Source: Candidatus Eiseniibacteriota bacterium (GTDB lineage Bacteria; Eisenbacteria; RBG-16-71-46; JACRLI01). Taken from it: DNA of 35,581 bases. A program made the position numbers and the translations under genes. Location of the stretch: NCBI GenBank assembly GCA_025351485.1, contig JANXVU010000172.1:1-35581 (forward strand). The letters are read 5' to 3'. Each line of letters begins with the position of its first letter. The stretch's first letter is position 1. The notes below the pieces were generated by a model. That model saw nothing but the letters and a program-made list of their open reading frames with translations, was not told the DNA's origin and searched no databases. This document shows, piece by piece, positions 1 to 8,112 of the stretch.

Positions 1-47
1 GTACTAGGGCAGGGATCGTGCCAAGAGGGGGGTGAGGCGGGAGCAAC

Positions 48-77
48 ATTGCAAAGGCTTATATTGCAAAAGTTTAT
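48..77. repeat. Tandem 15-nt direct repeat
   Basis: Two adjacent imperfect 15-nt units, each beginning ATTGCAAA and ending in TTAT, occupy 48-62 and 63-77 and agree at 13 of 15 positions. They lie in the gene-free left edge of the window (1-276), downstream of the minus-strand DinB-like gene. No function can be assigned; a protein-binding site is one possibility. Confidence 0.5.
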
Positions 78-131
78 GGCGCAGATGCTCGGGCGAACCA
101 CCGGGAGAGCCGCCCCGTCACTCCCCCCATA

Positions 132-173
132 ACTGCGCAGCTATCTGCGCACTCAGGTGCGCACTGCGCAGCT
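132..173. repeat. Cluster of TGCGCA palindromes
   Basis: The 11-mer ACTGCGCAGCT occurs at 132-142 and again at 163-173. The self-complementary hexamer TGCGCA appears four times between 134 and 170. This could be an operator cluster for a gene beyond the left edge, or chance enrichment in GC-rich DNA. I see no coding gene in 1-276. Confidence 0.4.
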
Positions 174-208
174 GTGCGCTGTAACTTCAGGCGATGGCAT
201 GTCAAGCG

Positions 209-240
209 GAAGGCCCCGGGGCACACGCCGCGGGGCCTTC
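209..240. terminator. GC-rich hairpin after DinB-like gene
   Basis: A perfect 10-bp stem (GAAGGCCCCG at 209-218 with its complement at 231-240) encloses a 12-nt loop. It lies 37 bp beyond the stop of the minus-strand DinB-like gene and could end its transcript. There is no T-run on either side, so intrinsic termination is uncertain. Confidence 0.4.
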
Positions 241-276
241 GCTGTCTTCATCCATATAGGGGGAGGATCGGCCCGG

Positions 277-840
277 CTAGGAAATTCCAGCTTCTCCGGA
301 CAACCGCTTCAGTGTCTGGATCTGGCCGAAGTGGGCGGCGGCGTGTTCCACCGCGTGAAAGAGCAACCACCTTAGATTGAAGACCCGTTGGTCGCCGTTG
401 GGCCGATCGATCACGGTGCGGCGTTCGAAGTCCGCGAGGGTGAGTTTCCGCAGCGCGGCATTGCTGTGGGCCAGGGCTTTGGCGAGGAGACCTGCAAAGT
501 ACGTGACGTCCTTGTCCGCCAGCGCGGCGGGCGGGTGCGCGCCTGGTTCAAGCGGCATGCCTTCCTCCTCGAAACCGATCCCGAGCACGTCGCGTATGTG
601 CTCCTCCTTGTCGCCCTGCACATACATCTGGATGAACTGGACCTCCGCGCACGCGATGTGCGTGAGCAGCATCCCGATCGTGTTGCCCGCTGGCGTGGAC
701 TGCCACTGGAGCTGCGCGGGCGTGAGTGTTTCGACTGCCTTGCCGATCACGGCATGGATCGCGCCGAGATTGCGGCCTCGGGGCACGCGCAACCCTCGGG
801 CAAATGAATGGTCGTGTCGTGGATCACAGGCATGGGTCAC
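277..840 (-). CDS. DinB-like metal-binding protein, probably frameshifted near its 5' end
   Basis: The product (187 residues from a GTG at 840) resembles the DinB/YfiT four-helix-bundle family, which binds a divalent metal through three histidines. Candidate ligands are H61 in the segment LLTHIACAE, and H166 and H170 in HAVEHAAAHFGQI. Many family members are thiol-dependent transferases or have no known activity; none can be chosen here. The amino end looks wrong. The GTG start overlaps the only good Shine-Dalgarno (GGGAG), whereas an ATG at 833 sits 6 nt after it in another frame. That frame reads MPVIHDTTIHLPEG, then runs into a stop. One extra base near 790-795 would join it to LRVPRGRNLGAIHAV of the main frame. 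A real frameshift or a sequencing error would explain this. The gene lies 79 bp beyond parB and is probably a separate unit. Confidence 0.7.
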   Translation of the reverse strand: MTHACDPRHDHSFARGLRVPRGRNLGAIHAVIGKAVETLTPAQLQWQSTPAGNTIGMLLTHIACAEVQFIQMYVQGDKEEHIRDVLGIGFEEEGMPLEPGAHPPAALADKDVTYFAGLLAKALAHSNAALRKLTLADFERRTVIDRPNGDQRVFNLRWLLFHAVEHAAAHFGQIQTLKRLSGEAGIS

Positions 841-859
841 TCCCGGTTTTGGAAATAGA

Positions 860-891
860 AACGTCCGGTTCCACCGCAGTGGCCGGACGTT
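860..891 (-). terminator. Terminator of the par cluster
   Basis: Read on the minus strand, AACGTCCGG pairs with CCGGACGTT, and the inner CCAC TGCG GTGG also pairs, giving a 13-bp stem with a 2-nt bulge. The T-rich stretch TTTCTATTTCC follows. It lies just past the parB stop codon and is a plausible rho-independent terminator for the rpmH-to-parB gene cluster. Confidence 0.6.
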
Positions 892-919
892 CTTGAAGAT
901 TCAATCGCTGCGCATCGGC

Positions 920-1786
920 TCAGCCGAGCGTAACGCCCAGCTCTTCCATCAGTCGTTCGAGTTCTTCCTGCGAATAGTATTCGAGCTGGATCGCGCCCTT
1001 GGCCGGCGTGCCCTGCACGCGCGCGCGGGTCATGAAGCGGCGCGCGAGTTCTTCTTCCAGGCGCGCCAGTTCCGGCGCCTGGCGGCGGCGGGTCTTGCGG
1101 CCTTTGTGCCGGGGTTTGCGTTCGCGGACGATCTCTTCGATGGCGCGGACGGTCAGGCCCTCTTTGGCGACCTGGTGCGCGGCGGCGATGATCTCGTCGG
1201 CCCCGCCCAGCGCCAGCAGCGCCCGGGCGTGCCCGGCGCTCAGCCATCCGCCCGCGACCATGCCCTGCACTTCTGCTGGTAATTGCAATAGCCGCAAGAA
1301 ATTGGCAACTGTCGCCCGGTCCTTGCCGACGCGATCCGCCACCGCCTGCTGCGTGAGACCGAGCTGCTCGATCAGGCGCTGGTAGGCGCGTGCCTCATCG
1401 ATTGCGTGCAAATTCTCGCGCTGGATGTTCTCGATGAGCGCGAACTCCAGGAGCTGCTCGTCGGGGATGTCGCGGATGATCGCGGGGATTTCGGCAATGC
1501 CCGCGAGGCGCGCGGCCTGCAGGCGGCGCTCCCCCGCGATCAACTCGAACTCGCTCCCGCGCCGGCGCACCACGATCGGCTGGATGATGCCCTGCTGCTT
1601 GATGGAACTGGCGAGTTCTTCCAGGCGCGCGTCATCAAAGTCCGTGCGCGGCTGCATGGGGTTCGCGAGCACCCGGCCTACGGGTATCTTCTCGACCGCG
1701 TCTTCAGGACGGGTCGCGACCGCGGGCTCATCGCCCCCGGGAATTAGAGCGGAGATGCCCCGCCCCAGCGCCTTCCTATGTATCAC
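920..1786 (-). CDS. parB: Chromosome-partitioning protein ParB
   Basis: ParB is a CTP-dependent DNA clamp that loads at parS, spreads along DNA and recruits SMC; with ParA it segregates the origin. The start chosen is the GTG at 1786 (288 residues), because GGGAGG lies 8 nt upstream and the product then begins VIHRKALGRGISALIPG, the usual ParB amino end. Visible parts are the N-terminal CTP-binding domain with the GERR motif at about 85-88, the ENIQREN motif at about 119-125, a helix-turn-helix around 140-165 (LTQQAVADRVGKDRATVANFLRLL), a basic linker (HKGRKTRRR), and a C-terminal dimerisation segment. The start overlaps the parA stop by 11 bp, so the two are translationally coupled. Three parS sites lie 0.8-1.6 kb upstream. 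Confidence 0.96.
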   Translation of the reverse strand: MIHRKALGRGISALIPGGDEPAVATRPEDAVEKIPVGRVLANPMQPRTDFDDARLEELASSIKQQGIIQPIVVRRRGSEFELIAGERRLQAARLAGIAEIPAIIRDIPDEQLLEFALIENIQRENLHAIDEARAYQRLIEQLGLTQQAVADRVGKDRATVANFLRLLQLPAEVQGMVAGGWLSAGHARALLALGGADEIIAAAHQVAKEGLTVRAIEEIVRERKPRHKGRKTRRRQAPELARLEEELARRFMTRARVQGTPAKGAIQLEYYSQEELERLMEELGVTLG

Positions 1787-2540
1787 TTCCGACCACCTCC
1801 CTGGCAAGGCTGCGGTAACTCACGGATCCACTGCAGCCGGGGTCGTAGATCACAGCCGGCTTTCCAAAGCTGGGGGCTTCGCTGAGTCGGACGTTCCTGG
1901 GGATGACAGTCTTGTAAACTCTTTCCGCAAAGAACTTACGGGCCTCTTCTTCCACCTGCTGGCACAGGTTCAGGCGTGCGTCGTACATGGTGAGCAGCAC
2001 GCCCTCCATGCGCAGGGCCGGGTTCAACTTGGCCTGCACCCGGCGCACCACAGCCAGCAGTTGGGTCAACCCTTCGAGCGCGTAGTACTCACACTGCAAC
2101 GGCACGATCACCGAGTCGGAGGCCGTCAAGGTGTTGAGTGTAAGCAGCCCCAGGGACGGCGGACAATCGATGAGGATGTAGTCGTACTCCTCGCGCACCG
2201 GCTCGATCGCCATGCGGAGCCGGCTCTCGCGGTTCTCCATGTTGACGAGCTCGACCTCGGCCCCGGAAAGACGCTGACCCGCCGGCACCAGGTTCAGGTG
2301 CTGGATCCCCGATTCCATGATCGCTTCGCGGATAGGCACGTCCAGGATGAGCACCTCGTAGATGCTCTTTTCCTCGGAGTCGCCAGAAATGCCCAGGCCG
2401 CTGCCGGCGTTGGCCTGGGGGTCGATGTCCAGCAGGAGGACTCGTTTTCCGTCCATGGCAAGGGAGGCGGCCAGGTTGATGGCGGTGGTGGTCTTGCCTA
2501 CGCCGCCTTTTTGGTTCGTTATGGCTACAACCTTGCCCAT
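1776..2540 (-). CDS. parA: Chromosome-partitioning ATPase ParA (Soj)
   Basis: ParA is a deviant Walker-A ATPase that binds DNA non-specifically in its ATP form and provides the gradient along which ParB-parS complexes move; in several bacteria it also modulates DnaA. The protein (254 residues, usual for chromosomal Soj) begins MGKVVAITNQKGGVGKTTTA with signature lysine K11 and P-loop K16. The Walker B region reads YDYILIDCPPSLG. AGGA lies about 7 nt before the ATG. A parS site lies 31 bp upstream of the start codon, so occupancy by ParB could repress the operon. Between parA and rsmG is a 171-bp gap holding that parS and a large fold-back element, so parAB may have its own promoter. Confidence 0.97.
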   Translation of the reverse strand: MGKVVAITNQKGGVGKTTTAINLAASLAMDGKRVLLLDIDPQANAGSGLGISGDSEEKSIYEVLILDVPIREAIMESGIQHLNLVPAGQRLSGAEVELVNMENRESRLRMAIEPVREEYDYILIDCPPSLGLLTLNTLTASDSVIVPLQCEYYALEGLTQLLAVVRRVQAKLNPALRMEGVLLTMYDARLNLCQQVEEEARKFFAERVYKTVIPRNVRLSEAPSFGKPAVIYDPGCSGSVSYRSLAREVVGSDT

Positions 2541-2571
2541 TTCAATCCTTTAAGTATCCGTGTCGGGGTGG

Positions 2572-2587
2572 TGTTTCACGTGGAACA
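2572..2587. promoter_or_regulatory. parS site 1 (TGTTTCACGTGGAACA)
   Basis: The 16-mer differs at one position from the classical parS sequence TGTTTCACGTGAAACA. It lies 31 bp upstream of the parA start. ParB bound here would load onto origin DNA and could repress parAB. Confidence 0.93.
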
Positions 2588-2602
2588 CTTGGGTTCTGCG
2601 AC

Positions 2603-2682
2603 GGTCCCTGGGTGAGTTCAACCCCTCGGCTCAGGCTTCGCTTCGCTCAGATTCGCCGCTGGGTTGAACTCACCCAGGGACC
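2603..2682. repeat. Fold-back element copy 1 (parA-rsmG gap)
   Basis: A perfect 22-nt inverted repeat (2603-2624 and 2661-2682) encloses a 36-nt spacer. The spacer contains the conserved core that begins GGCTCAGGCTTCGC, continues TTCGCTCAGATTCGCC and spans about 2628-2657. The same core occurs at three other places in the window, each flanked by a different inverted repeat. It sits between two parS sites. It could form a hairpin in RNA or a cruciform in DNA, but there is no T-run. Confidence 0.9.
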
Positions 2683-2695
2683 TCGAGCGTCGCTT

Positions 2696-2711
2696 TGTTC
2701 CACGTGGAACA
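2696..2711. promoter_or_regulatory. parS site 2 (TGTTCCACGTGGAACA)
   Basis: A perfect 16-bp palindrome, identical to site 3, that directly abuts the rsmG stop codon (2712-2714). It differs from the common TGTTTCACGTGAAACA by one symmetric base pair per half. Confidence 0.92.
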
Positions 2712-3326
2712 TCAGGCCCGGGCTACTATGAGGGTGGTCTTGGCTATTTCGACCCGTTCGACCCGTACTTCGCGCAGGCCAGCCGTCCGCAGGTCTTCTA
2801 CTATGGCTGGGTGGACCGATTCTTCCAGGGGCGCGTAGATGATGGCGTAGCCGTTGGGGGCCAGGTTGGAGGCGATCCGGCGTGCCAGTTTGGGCTCCAT
2901 GCGCACGGCCCTGACGGTTACGATGTTGAATCGGCGGCCACCGAGACTGGATTCCTCGTAACGCTCATTTAGCACTTCGCCTCGGCCGGGGGCAAGGGTT
3001 TCCAGCGCATCCCGCAGGAACAGGCACTTTTTCCCGGTAGCTTCCACCAGGACGCCGTGCCAGTCGGGCTCTGCGATCATGAGCGGAATAGCGGGGAAGC
3101 CGCCACCCGATCCGATGTCCAGGAGGTCCGCCGTTTCGGGAAGCCCGAGGACCACCGGGGCAATGGAGCTCAGAATGTGCTGCTCCAGGTCCTCCCGGGT
3201 CAGTTTTCGGGACACCAGGTTGATCCGCCGGTTGAAGAGGAGCAAATGGTCTATGAACCGCCCCAGATCTTTCTCCAAACCATCTCTGAAATTGACACTT
3301 AACTGGTCCAATGTAGATCTCAGCAT
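2712..3326 (-). CDS. rsmG: 16S rRNA (guanine-N7)-methyltransferase RsmG (GidB)
   Basis: RsmG methylates N7 of G527 (E. coli numbering) in 16S rRNA using SAM; its loss gives low-level streptomycin resistance in several bacteria. The 204-residue protein has the usual length. SAM-binding motif I reads [15 protein letters not shown] at about 68-82, followed by the acidic [12 protein letters not shown] strand, and VTVRAVR is the later family motif. The start codon overlaps the mnmG stop (ATGCTGA at 3320-3326), so the genes are translationally coupled. The stop codon touches parS site 2. The mnmG-rsmG-parA-parB order is the classical origin-proximal arrangement. Confidence 0.97.
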   Translation of the reverse strand: MLRSTLDQLSVNFRDGLEKDLGRFIDHLLLFNRRINLVSRKLTREDLEQHILSSIAPVVLGLPETADLLDIGSGGGFPAIPLMIAEPDWHGVLVEATGKKCLFLRDALETLAPGRGEVLNERYEESSLGGRRFNIVTVRAVRMEPKLARRIASNLAPNGYAIIYAPLEESVHPAIVEDLRTAGLREVRVERVEIAKTTLIVARA

Positions 3327-5212
3327 GGCCGCCCCGGGCCTTCTGCTCCGGTGCCATGTTCCACGTGGAACATCCTCAGGAAGCGGGATGCGTGCACCAG
3401 GAGCGCCGATGCGTCCGAGGGAGAGACCCCTTGGATTCGCATGGCCTGGCCCATGGATTTGGGGCGGGTACGCTTCAGCTTTTCCTTGGCCTCGGTCGAG
3501 AGCCCGTGCAGATCGGCGTCAAACAGGGCGTCCGGCAGGGCGTAGCCTTCCATTTTCCCGAGACGTTCAATCGCCCGCTGCTGGCGCCGGATGTATCCCT
3601 CGTACTTCAACCGCACCTCCACGCGTTCTCCCAATTCCACGCTGACGGAACCCCCGAACCCCAGGGCCCGCAGCTGCTCGTAACTTACAGCGGGCTGTCG
3701 CAAAAACTCCTGCCCACTCATGCTCTCGCGCCTTCCGATCAATCCCTCGGAGGCGTCTGCGCCCACGCGAACCTTTCCAAGGCGCACGATCTCGGCTTCA
3801 ACGGCGCAGCGCCCGCCTTCCAGGATCGCGAATTCGTCGTCGGTGATCAGTCCGCGCCCGTGCGCGATTCCACCGAGACGTTCGCCGGCATTGTCATGGC
3901 GCAGCACCAGCCGGTGCTCCGCCTGGGACGTAAAGAGCCGGTACGGCTCGTGCGTTCCGCGCAGCACCAGATCGTCGATCAGAACGCCAATATAGGCCTC
4001 CGAGCGGGAGAGCACCAGCGGCTCCCAGCCCAGGATCTTGAGAGCGGCGTTGGCTCCGGCCATCAGTCCCTGCGCGGCAGCTTCCTCGTAACCCGAAGTG
4101 CCATTGATCTGTCCGGCAAAGTAGAGTCCGGGAACCCGGCGGCTTTCCATGGTCGGATCCAGGTGGAATGCGGGCGGGATGAAGTCATATTCCACGGCGT
4201 ACCCGGGCCTCAGGATCCGCGCATTCGCGAGCCCCGGCAGGGTGCGAACCAGCTCCAGCTGCACTTCTTCCGGCAGCGAAGTGCTGAGCCCGTTCACATA
4301 CAGCTCGTCCGACTCGCGGCCCTCCGGCTCCAGAAAAATCTGGTGAGAGAGTTTCTCCGGGAAGCGCGCGACCTTGTCCTCGATCGAGGGACAGTAGCGG
4401 GGGCCCACACCCGAGATTCGGCCCGTAAACAAAGGGGATTCCGAGAGGTGCTCGCGGATGAACTCGTGGGTCGCTTCCGTGGTGTGAGTCAGGTAGCAGG
4501 GAACCGGGTCCAGCGTGATTCTCTCTGAAAAGTGCGAAAACGGGCGCGGATCTTCGTCGCCCCACTGGGCCTTGAGCTGATCCACTTCCGCCGAAGCGAG
4601 CGAGAGCCTCGGGGAGGTGCCGGTCTTGAGCCGCGCGATCGGAAAGCCCAGTTCGGTGAGCGAATCGGACAGCCCGCGCGCCGCAATTTCCCCGTTCCGC
4701 CCCCCGGAGAAACTACGCATCCCTATGTGAATAAGTCCGTTAAGAAACGTGCCCGTGCAGATGATCACCGCCGCCGCCCGGATCTCCCCACCGGTCCCGG
4801 TCACCACCCCGACCACCCGGCCGCCGTCCACGAGCAGCGCTTCCGCCAGGCCCTGGCGAAACTGAACGCGCTCCGCCCGCTCCACCACCCGGCGCATCTC
4901 CACCTGGTAGGCGCGCTTGTCCGCCTGGGCGCGCGGCGACCACACCGCCGGGCCACGGCTGCGGTTGAGCATCTTGAACTGGATGCCGGTGCGATCGATG
5001 ACCCGGCCCATGGCCCCACCCAGCGCGTCCAACTCGCGCACCAACTGGCCCTTGGCAAGCCCGCCAATGGCGGGGTTGCAAGACATTTGGGCCACGGAGT
5101 CGAGGTTGCCCGTGAGGAGCAGCGTCTCGCACCCGAGGCGGGCCGCGGCCAGGGCCGCTTCGCAGCCGGCATGGCCGGCGCCTATGACAAGGACATCGCA
5201 ATCGCGTTTCAT
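3320..5212 (-). CDS. mnmG: tRNA uridine-5-carboxymethylaminomethyl modification enzyme MnmG (GidA)
   Basis: MnmG is the FAD- and NADH-using partner of MnmE; together they make the (carboxymethyl)aminomethyl group on wobble U34 of several tRNAs. The protein has 630 residues, typical of the long form. The FAD-binding Rossmann motif [10 protein letters not shown] is at 11-20, and the conserved MSCNPAIGG segment with C45 follows. [21 protein letters not shown]-like text lies near 370, and the C-terminal helical domain binds MnmE and tRNA. The last residues include MFHVEH, which is parS site 3 translated. No Shine-Dalgarno precedes the ATG; a -10-like TAGTAT lies 9 nt upstream on the minus strand (5222-5227), so a short-leader transcript is possible. 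It lies 50 bp downstream of mnmE, so the two are probably co-expressed. Confidence 0.97.
   Translation of the reverse strand: MKRDCDVLVIGAGHAGCEAALAAARLGCETLLLTGNLDSVAQMSCNPAIGGLAKGQLVRELDALGGAMGRVIDRTGIQFKMLNRSRGPAVWSPRAQADKRAYQVEMRRVVERAERVQFRQGLAEALLVDGGRVVGVVTGTGGEIRAAAVIICTGTFLNGLIHIGMRSFSGGRNGEIAARGLSDSLTELGFPIARLKTGTSPRLSLASAEVDQLKAQWGDEDPRPFSHFSERITLDPVPCYLTHTTEATHEFIREHLSESPLFTGRISGVGPRYCPSIEDKVARFPEKLSHQIFLEPEGRESDELYVNGLSTSLPEEVQLELVRTLPGLANARILRPGYAVEYDFIPPAFHLDPTMESRRVPGLYFAGQINGTSGYEEAAAQGLMAGANAALKILGWEPLVLSRSEAYIGVLIDDLVLRGTHEPYRLFTSQAEHRLVLRHDNAGERLGGIAHGRGLITDDEFAILEGGRCAVEAEIVRLGKVRVGADASEGLIGRRESMSGQEFLRQPAVSYEQLRALGFGGSVSVELGERVEVRLKYEGYIRRQQRAIERLGKMEGYALPDALFDADLHGLSTEAKEKLKRTRPKSMGQAMRIQGVSPSDASALLVHASRFLRMFHVEHGTGAEGPGRPC
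3357..3372. promoter_or_regulatory. parS site 3, inside the mnmG coding sequence
   Basis: The perfect palindrome TGTTCCACGTGGAACA lies within the last codons of mnmG and encodes MFHVEH there. Bacteria often carry a parS in this position, so the short C-terminal extension of MnmG is kept for DNA reasons rather than protein reasons. Confidence 0.93.
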
Positions 5213-5262
5213 GGAAGGTGGATACTAGCGGTTTGGGGCCGGGGCGGCCACCGCGGTGCGCG

Positions 5263-6624
5263 CTACTTCCCGATGCAGAAGCGGCTGAAGATTTCGTTGA
5301 GCACGTCGGCGCCGACCCCGATGCCCACCGCTTCATCCAGCGCCGCGACGGCCTCGCGCAATTCGAACGAAGCGGTATCCAGGAGCTCCTTCATTCGGAG
5401 CCGTTCGGCAGCTGCGCCCAGCGCTTCGCGGGCGGCGCGCAGTGCCGTTTCCTGGCGCACCGTTCCCACCAGCACCGGCTCGCGCAGAGAATCGCCCACG
5501 AGGATCCCCCGCAGCGCCTCCACGAGAAGCGCAAGCCCTTCACCGGTCGTGGCGCTGGTGCGCACCGGATCGAGGCCACCGATCGACTCCGCGCTCGCGT
5601 CCGGCGCGAGATCAATCTTGTTCCACGCCACCAGCCCGCGCCGCCCGGCCACCATTTCAGCCAGCGCCTCATCGCCGGGATGGGCCGAAACGCTGGAGTC
5701 CATCACCAGCGCCACCGCGTCGGCCGCGGCGATTTCGCGTTTCGCTCGCTCCATGCCCGCAAGCTCCAGCGAATCCGCGGTGCCGGGGTTGAGCCCGGCC
5801 GTGTCCACGAGCAGCACCGGCACACCGCCGATGTCCAGCGTCTCGCGAAGCACGTCGCGGGTGGTGCCGGGAATTTCACTCACCAGTGCGCGCTCTTCCC
5901 GCAGCAGCGCGTTGAGCAAGCTGGATTTTCCGGCGTTGGGCCGCCCGCACAGCACCACTCGCGCGCCCTCTCGCAGCGCGCGGCCCGCGCCCGAGGTGGC
6001 CAGCAGCTTGTCCACTTCCCCGGCCAGCGCATCTGCCTGGGTGGCGCGTAAATTCCAATCAAAGTCGTCGGGCAGTTGGTCCTGGAAATCCAGGAACGCT
6101 TCGCAGTCCAACAGGATCTCCCGGGTGCGCGCGGCCATGTCCTGGAGCACGCGCGACAGACCGCCCTCGAGCCGGGCGAGCGCCGATTCCCGCGCGCGCG
6201 CGGTCGAGGCCCCCACAAGATCCACCACCGACTCGGCCTGCGCGAGGTCCATGCGCCCATTCAAATACGCGCGGCGAGTGAACTCGCCGGGCTCGGCCAT
6301 CCGCCCGCCCGCCTGGAGCAGCGCCTCCATCAAAGCGCGCGAGGCGGCTCCGCCTCCGTGGACGATGAACTCCACCAGGTCTTCGCCGGTGTAGCTCTTC
6401 GGGGCGCGATAGAGCGCCACCACCACTTCGTCCAGGACGCCGCCGGAGGCGTCCACGACCTGCCCGTGAGAGAGCGTCCAGGCCGGCCGCTCCGCCAAAG
6501 GTTGCCGGCCGCGGAACACTGCGTCCGCCAAAAAAACAGCCCGGCGGCCGCTGACTCGAACAAGAGCCAGGGCCGCCGGGCCTGAAGCGGTAGCCAGTGC
6601 GACGATCGTATCGTCGAGGTTCAT
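5263..6624 (-). CDS. mnmE: tRNA modification GTPase MnmE (TrmE)
   Basis: MnmE is a dimeric, potassium-activated GTPase that uses a folate derivative and works with MnmG to modify wobble U34. The protein has 453 residues. The N-terminal tetrahydrofolate-binding domain starts MNLDDTIVALATASG. A helical domain surrounds an inserted G domain with G1 GRPNAGKSS near 226-234, the switch sequence EIPGTTRD, G3 DTAG near 273 and G4 NKID near 333. The protein ends with the family signature CIGK; its cysteine is conserved. GGAG lies 4-5 nt before the ATG. The gene starts 10 bp after the jag stop, so it belongs to the same operon. Confidence 0.97.
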   Translation of the reverse strand: MNLDDTIVALATASGPAALALVRVSGRRAVFLADAVFRGRQPLAERPAWTLSHGQVVDASGGVLDEVVVALYRAPKSYTGEDLVEFIVHGGGAASRALMEALLQAGGRMAEPGEFTRRAYLNGRMDLAQAESVVDLVGASTARARESALARLEGGLSRVLQDMAARTREILLDCEAFLDFQDQLPDDFDWNLRATQADALAGEVDKLLATSGAGRALREGARVVLCGRPNAGKSSLLNALLREERALVSEIPGTTRDVLRETLDIGGVPVLLVDTAGLNPGTADSLELAGMERAKREIAAADAVALVMDSSVSAHPGDEALAEMVAGRRGLVAWNKIDLAPDASAESIGGLDPVRTSATTGEGLALLVEALRGILVGDSLREPVLVGTVRQETALRAAREALGAAAERLRMKELLDTASFELREAVAALDEAVGIGVGADVLNEIFSRFCIGK

Positions 6625-6634
6625 CGCGCTCCGG

Positions 6635-8104
6635 TTACGCCCCCGGAGGGGTGTAACCCCGACGCTTGGCCTTGGTGTTCCGTCGGAAGGACTTTCCGGT
6701 CGGAGCCTCGGCTTCAGCCTCGACGCGCTCGGGCACCGTCGATTCGATCACGGAGCTATCGATGAGCCGCTGCTCGAGCCTCTTGGACTCTGCGATCTTG
6801 GCCTGGAGTTCCGGGGTCATCTCGACCTGCGGGCCACGGTCGCGGTCGCGGTCCCGATCGCGGTCCCGGCCGCCACCGCGGCGGCCGCCACGATCGCGGT
6901 CCCGGTCACGTCCGCCGCCACCACCGCCACCGCTGCTGCGGCGCGGGCGGTCGAAGTCGGTCGGGAAATCTTCCATGTCCGGCTCCTCGGCAACCGGCGC
7001 GGCAGCGATGGGAGCCACTTCCTCGTCCTCCGCTTCCACCGGGTAGGATCCGTTGGTCTGCGGGGCTTCGGAGGCTGCAATGGTTTCGTCGTCGACCATG
7101 CGCTCGCCGGCGACCGGCGGCTCGTCGAAGTCGTCCGCGCTCAGCGGACGGCGGCCGCGGCCACCGCGACGGCGGCGTCCCCGACCTTCCCGCGACTCGC
7201 GGGCTTCGCCGAACTCGGCGGTGGGCTGCGCATCGGTGTCTTCGGCGGCTTCCTGCTCCGATCCGCGGCGGCTGCGATAGCCGGCCACGTCGAACACCAC
7301 CCGCACGCGGTTGCGCTCGTGCAGGCTCGACATGCGGGTCAGCAGGTGCTCGAAGGCCGTGAGCGTCTCGCCGCGGCGTCCGATAAGGATACCGTCCATG
7401 GGACCGGTCTCCACGGAAAGCCACACGTCGCCCTCACGGTCCTCGGCGGTCACGGCCGCCTCGCAACCCATCAGGCGAAGCATCTCCTCGGCCTTGGTGC
7501 GCACCAGTTCCATGCGCTGCTCCATCGGAAGGGCTTCGGCGCGGGCCGCTGACTCGCGGGCCTCGTCGCGCTCTCCGCGCTCCGGACGGTCATCGGTGTC
7601 CTGGCGGTCCTGGCGCTCCGGACGCTCAGGGCGCGCGGGCCGTTCGCTTCGCGCCTGGACCGGGGCCGCCGCCTTGTCGCGGTCACGGTCGCGGTCACGG
7701 TCACGATCGCGCCCGCCACGCTCGCCTCTTTCGCGGCCGGGCTGGCGTTCACGGTCGCCGCGTCCACCGCGGTCGCCCCGGTCGCGTCCGCCTTCACGCT
7801 GCGGGCGGTCGCTGCTGCCGGCGGCGCGTTCCGGACGTTCGGCCCGCTCGACCTTGGGTGCGTCGGCGAGGTTCTTCAGGGTGGAACGTACGCGCGCGGG
7901 CCGTCCGCCGAACAGGCCCAGAAGCTTGGGCTTGCCCTCGTCCAGCACTTCGATCCGCACCTTGTCCCGGGTGACCCGGAGTTCGGTGCAGGCCTTCAGA
8001 ATTGCCTCTTCGACCGATCCGGCCGTGACCTCGACGCTGTGGCGCTTGGAGGTTTCGCGGGCGGGGCCTCGGTTCCTGTCTCGATTGTAACGGGGTGATC
8101 TCAT
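6635..8104 (-). CDS. jag: Jag/KhpB-like RNA-binding protein lacking R3H, with Arg/Asp and Arg/Gly tracts
   Basis: Jag (KhpB, EloR, SpoIIIJ-associated) is an RNA-binding protein normally made of Jag-N, KH and R3H domains and encoded next to yidC. The start chosen is the ATG at 8104 (489 residues), which has GAGGA 5 nt upstream; an ATG at 8116 overlaps the yidC stop but lacks a Shine-Dalgarno. Jag-N is visible at about 20-75 (SVEVTAGSVEEAILKACTEL, LLGLFGG). A linker of Arg/Asp/Gly and Glu/Arg repeats spans about 85-190. The KH domain spans about 195-280, with the GxxG-type loop DGILIGRRGETL near 236. After it no R3H signature can be seen. Instead there is an acidic stretch, RGRRRRGGRGRR, runs of glycine, and RDRDRD tracts, then a short helical tail rich in K and R. 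The protein is about twice the usual length and probably largely disordered outside Jag-N and KH. Confidence 0.88.
   Translation of the reverse strand: MRSPRYNRDRNRGPARETSKRHSVEVTAGSVEEAILKACTELRVTRDKVRIEVLDEGKPKLLGLFGGRPARVRSTLKNLADAPKVERAERPERAAGSSDRPQREGGRDRGDRGGRGDRERQPGRERGERGGRDRDRDRDRDRDKAAAPVQARSERPARPERPERQDRQDTDDRPERGERDEARESAARAEALPMEQRMELVRTKAEEMLRLMGCEAAVTAEDREGDVWLSVETGPMDGILIGRRGETLTAFEHLLTRMSSLHERNRVRVVFDVAGYRSRRGSEQEAAEDTDAQPTAEFGEARESREGRGRRRRGGRGRRPLSADDFDEPPVAGERMVDDETIAASEAPQTNGSYPVEAEDEEVAPIAAAPVAEEPDMEDFPTDFDRPRRSSGGGGGGGRDRDRDRGGRRGGGRDRDRDRDRDRGPQVEMTPELQAKIAESKRLEQRLIDSSVIESTVPERVEAEAEAPTGKSFRRNTKAKRRGYTPPGA
6836..6930 (-). repeat. Low-complexity tract encoding Arg/Asp/Gly repeats
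   Basis: Hexameric GGTCGC/GGTCCC-like units repeat within the jag gene and encode RD dipeptides and RGG-like stretches. A second such tract covers about 7676-7720. Such tracts expand and contract by slippage, so length differences between strains are likely. Confidence 0.75.
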
Positions 8105-8112
8105 GGGGTTCC

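Noticed and set aside
2603-2682. Fold-back copy 1 as an ordinary transcription terminator of rsmG
   Set aside because: No T-run on either strand, a 36-nt loop, and a loop sequence conserved elsewhere in the window argue against a simple terminator.
4532-6394. 620-codon open frame on the plus strand opposite mnmG and mnmE
   Set aside because: Both minus-strand genes are certain by motif; the frame is a GC-bias shadow rich in R, S, A and P.
6836-7720. Regular short repeats resembling an array
   Set aside because: They are codon-level repeats of RD and RG in jag, with a 6-nt period and no spacers; not CRISPR.
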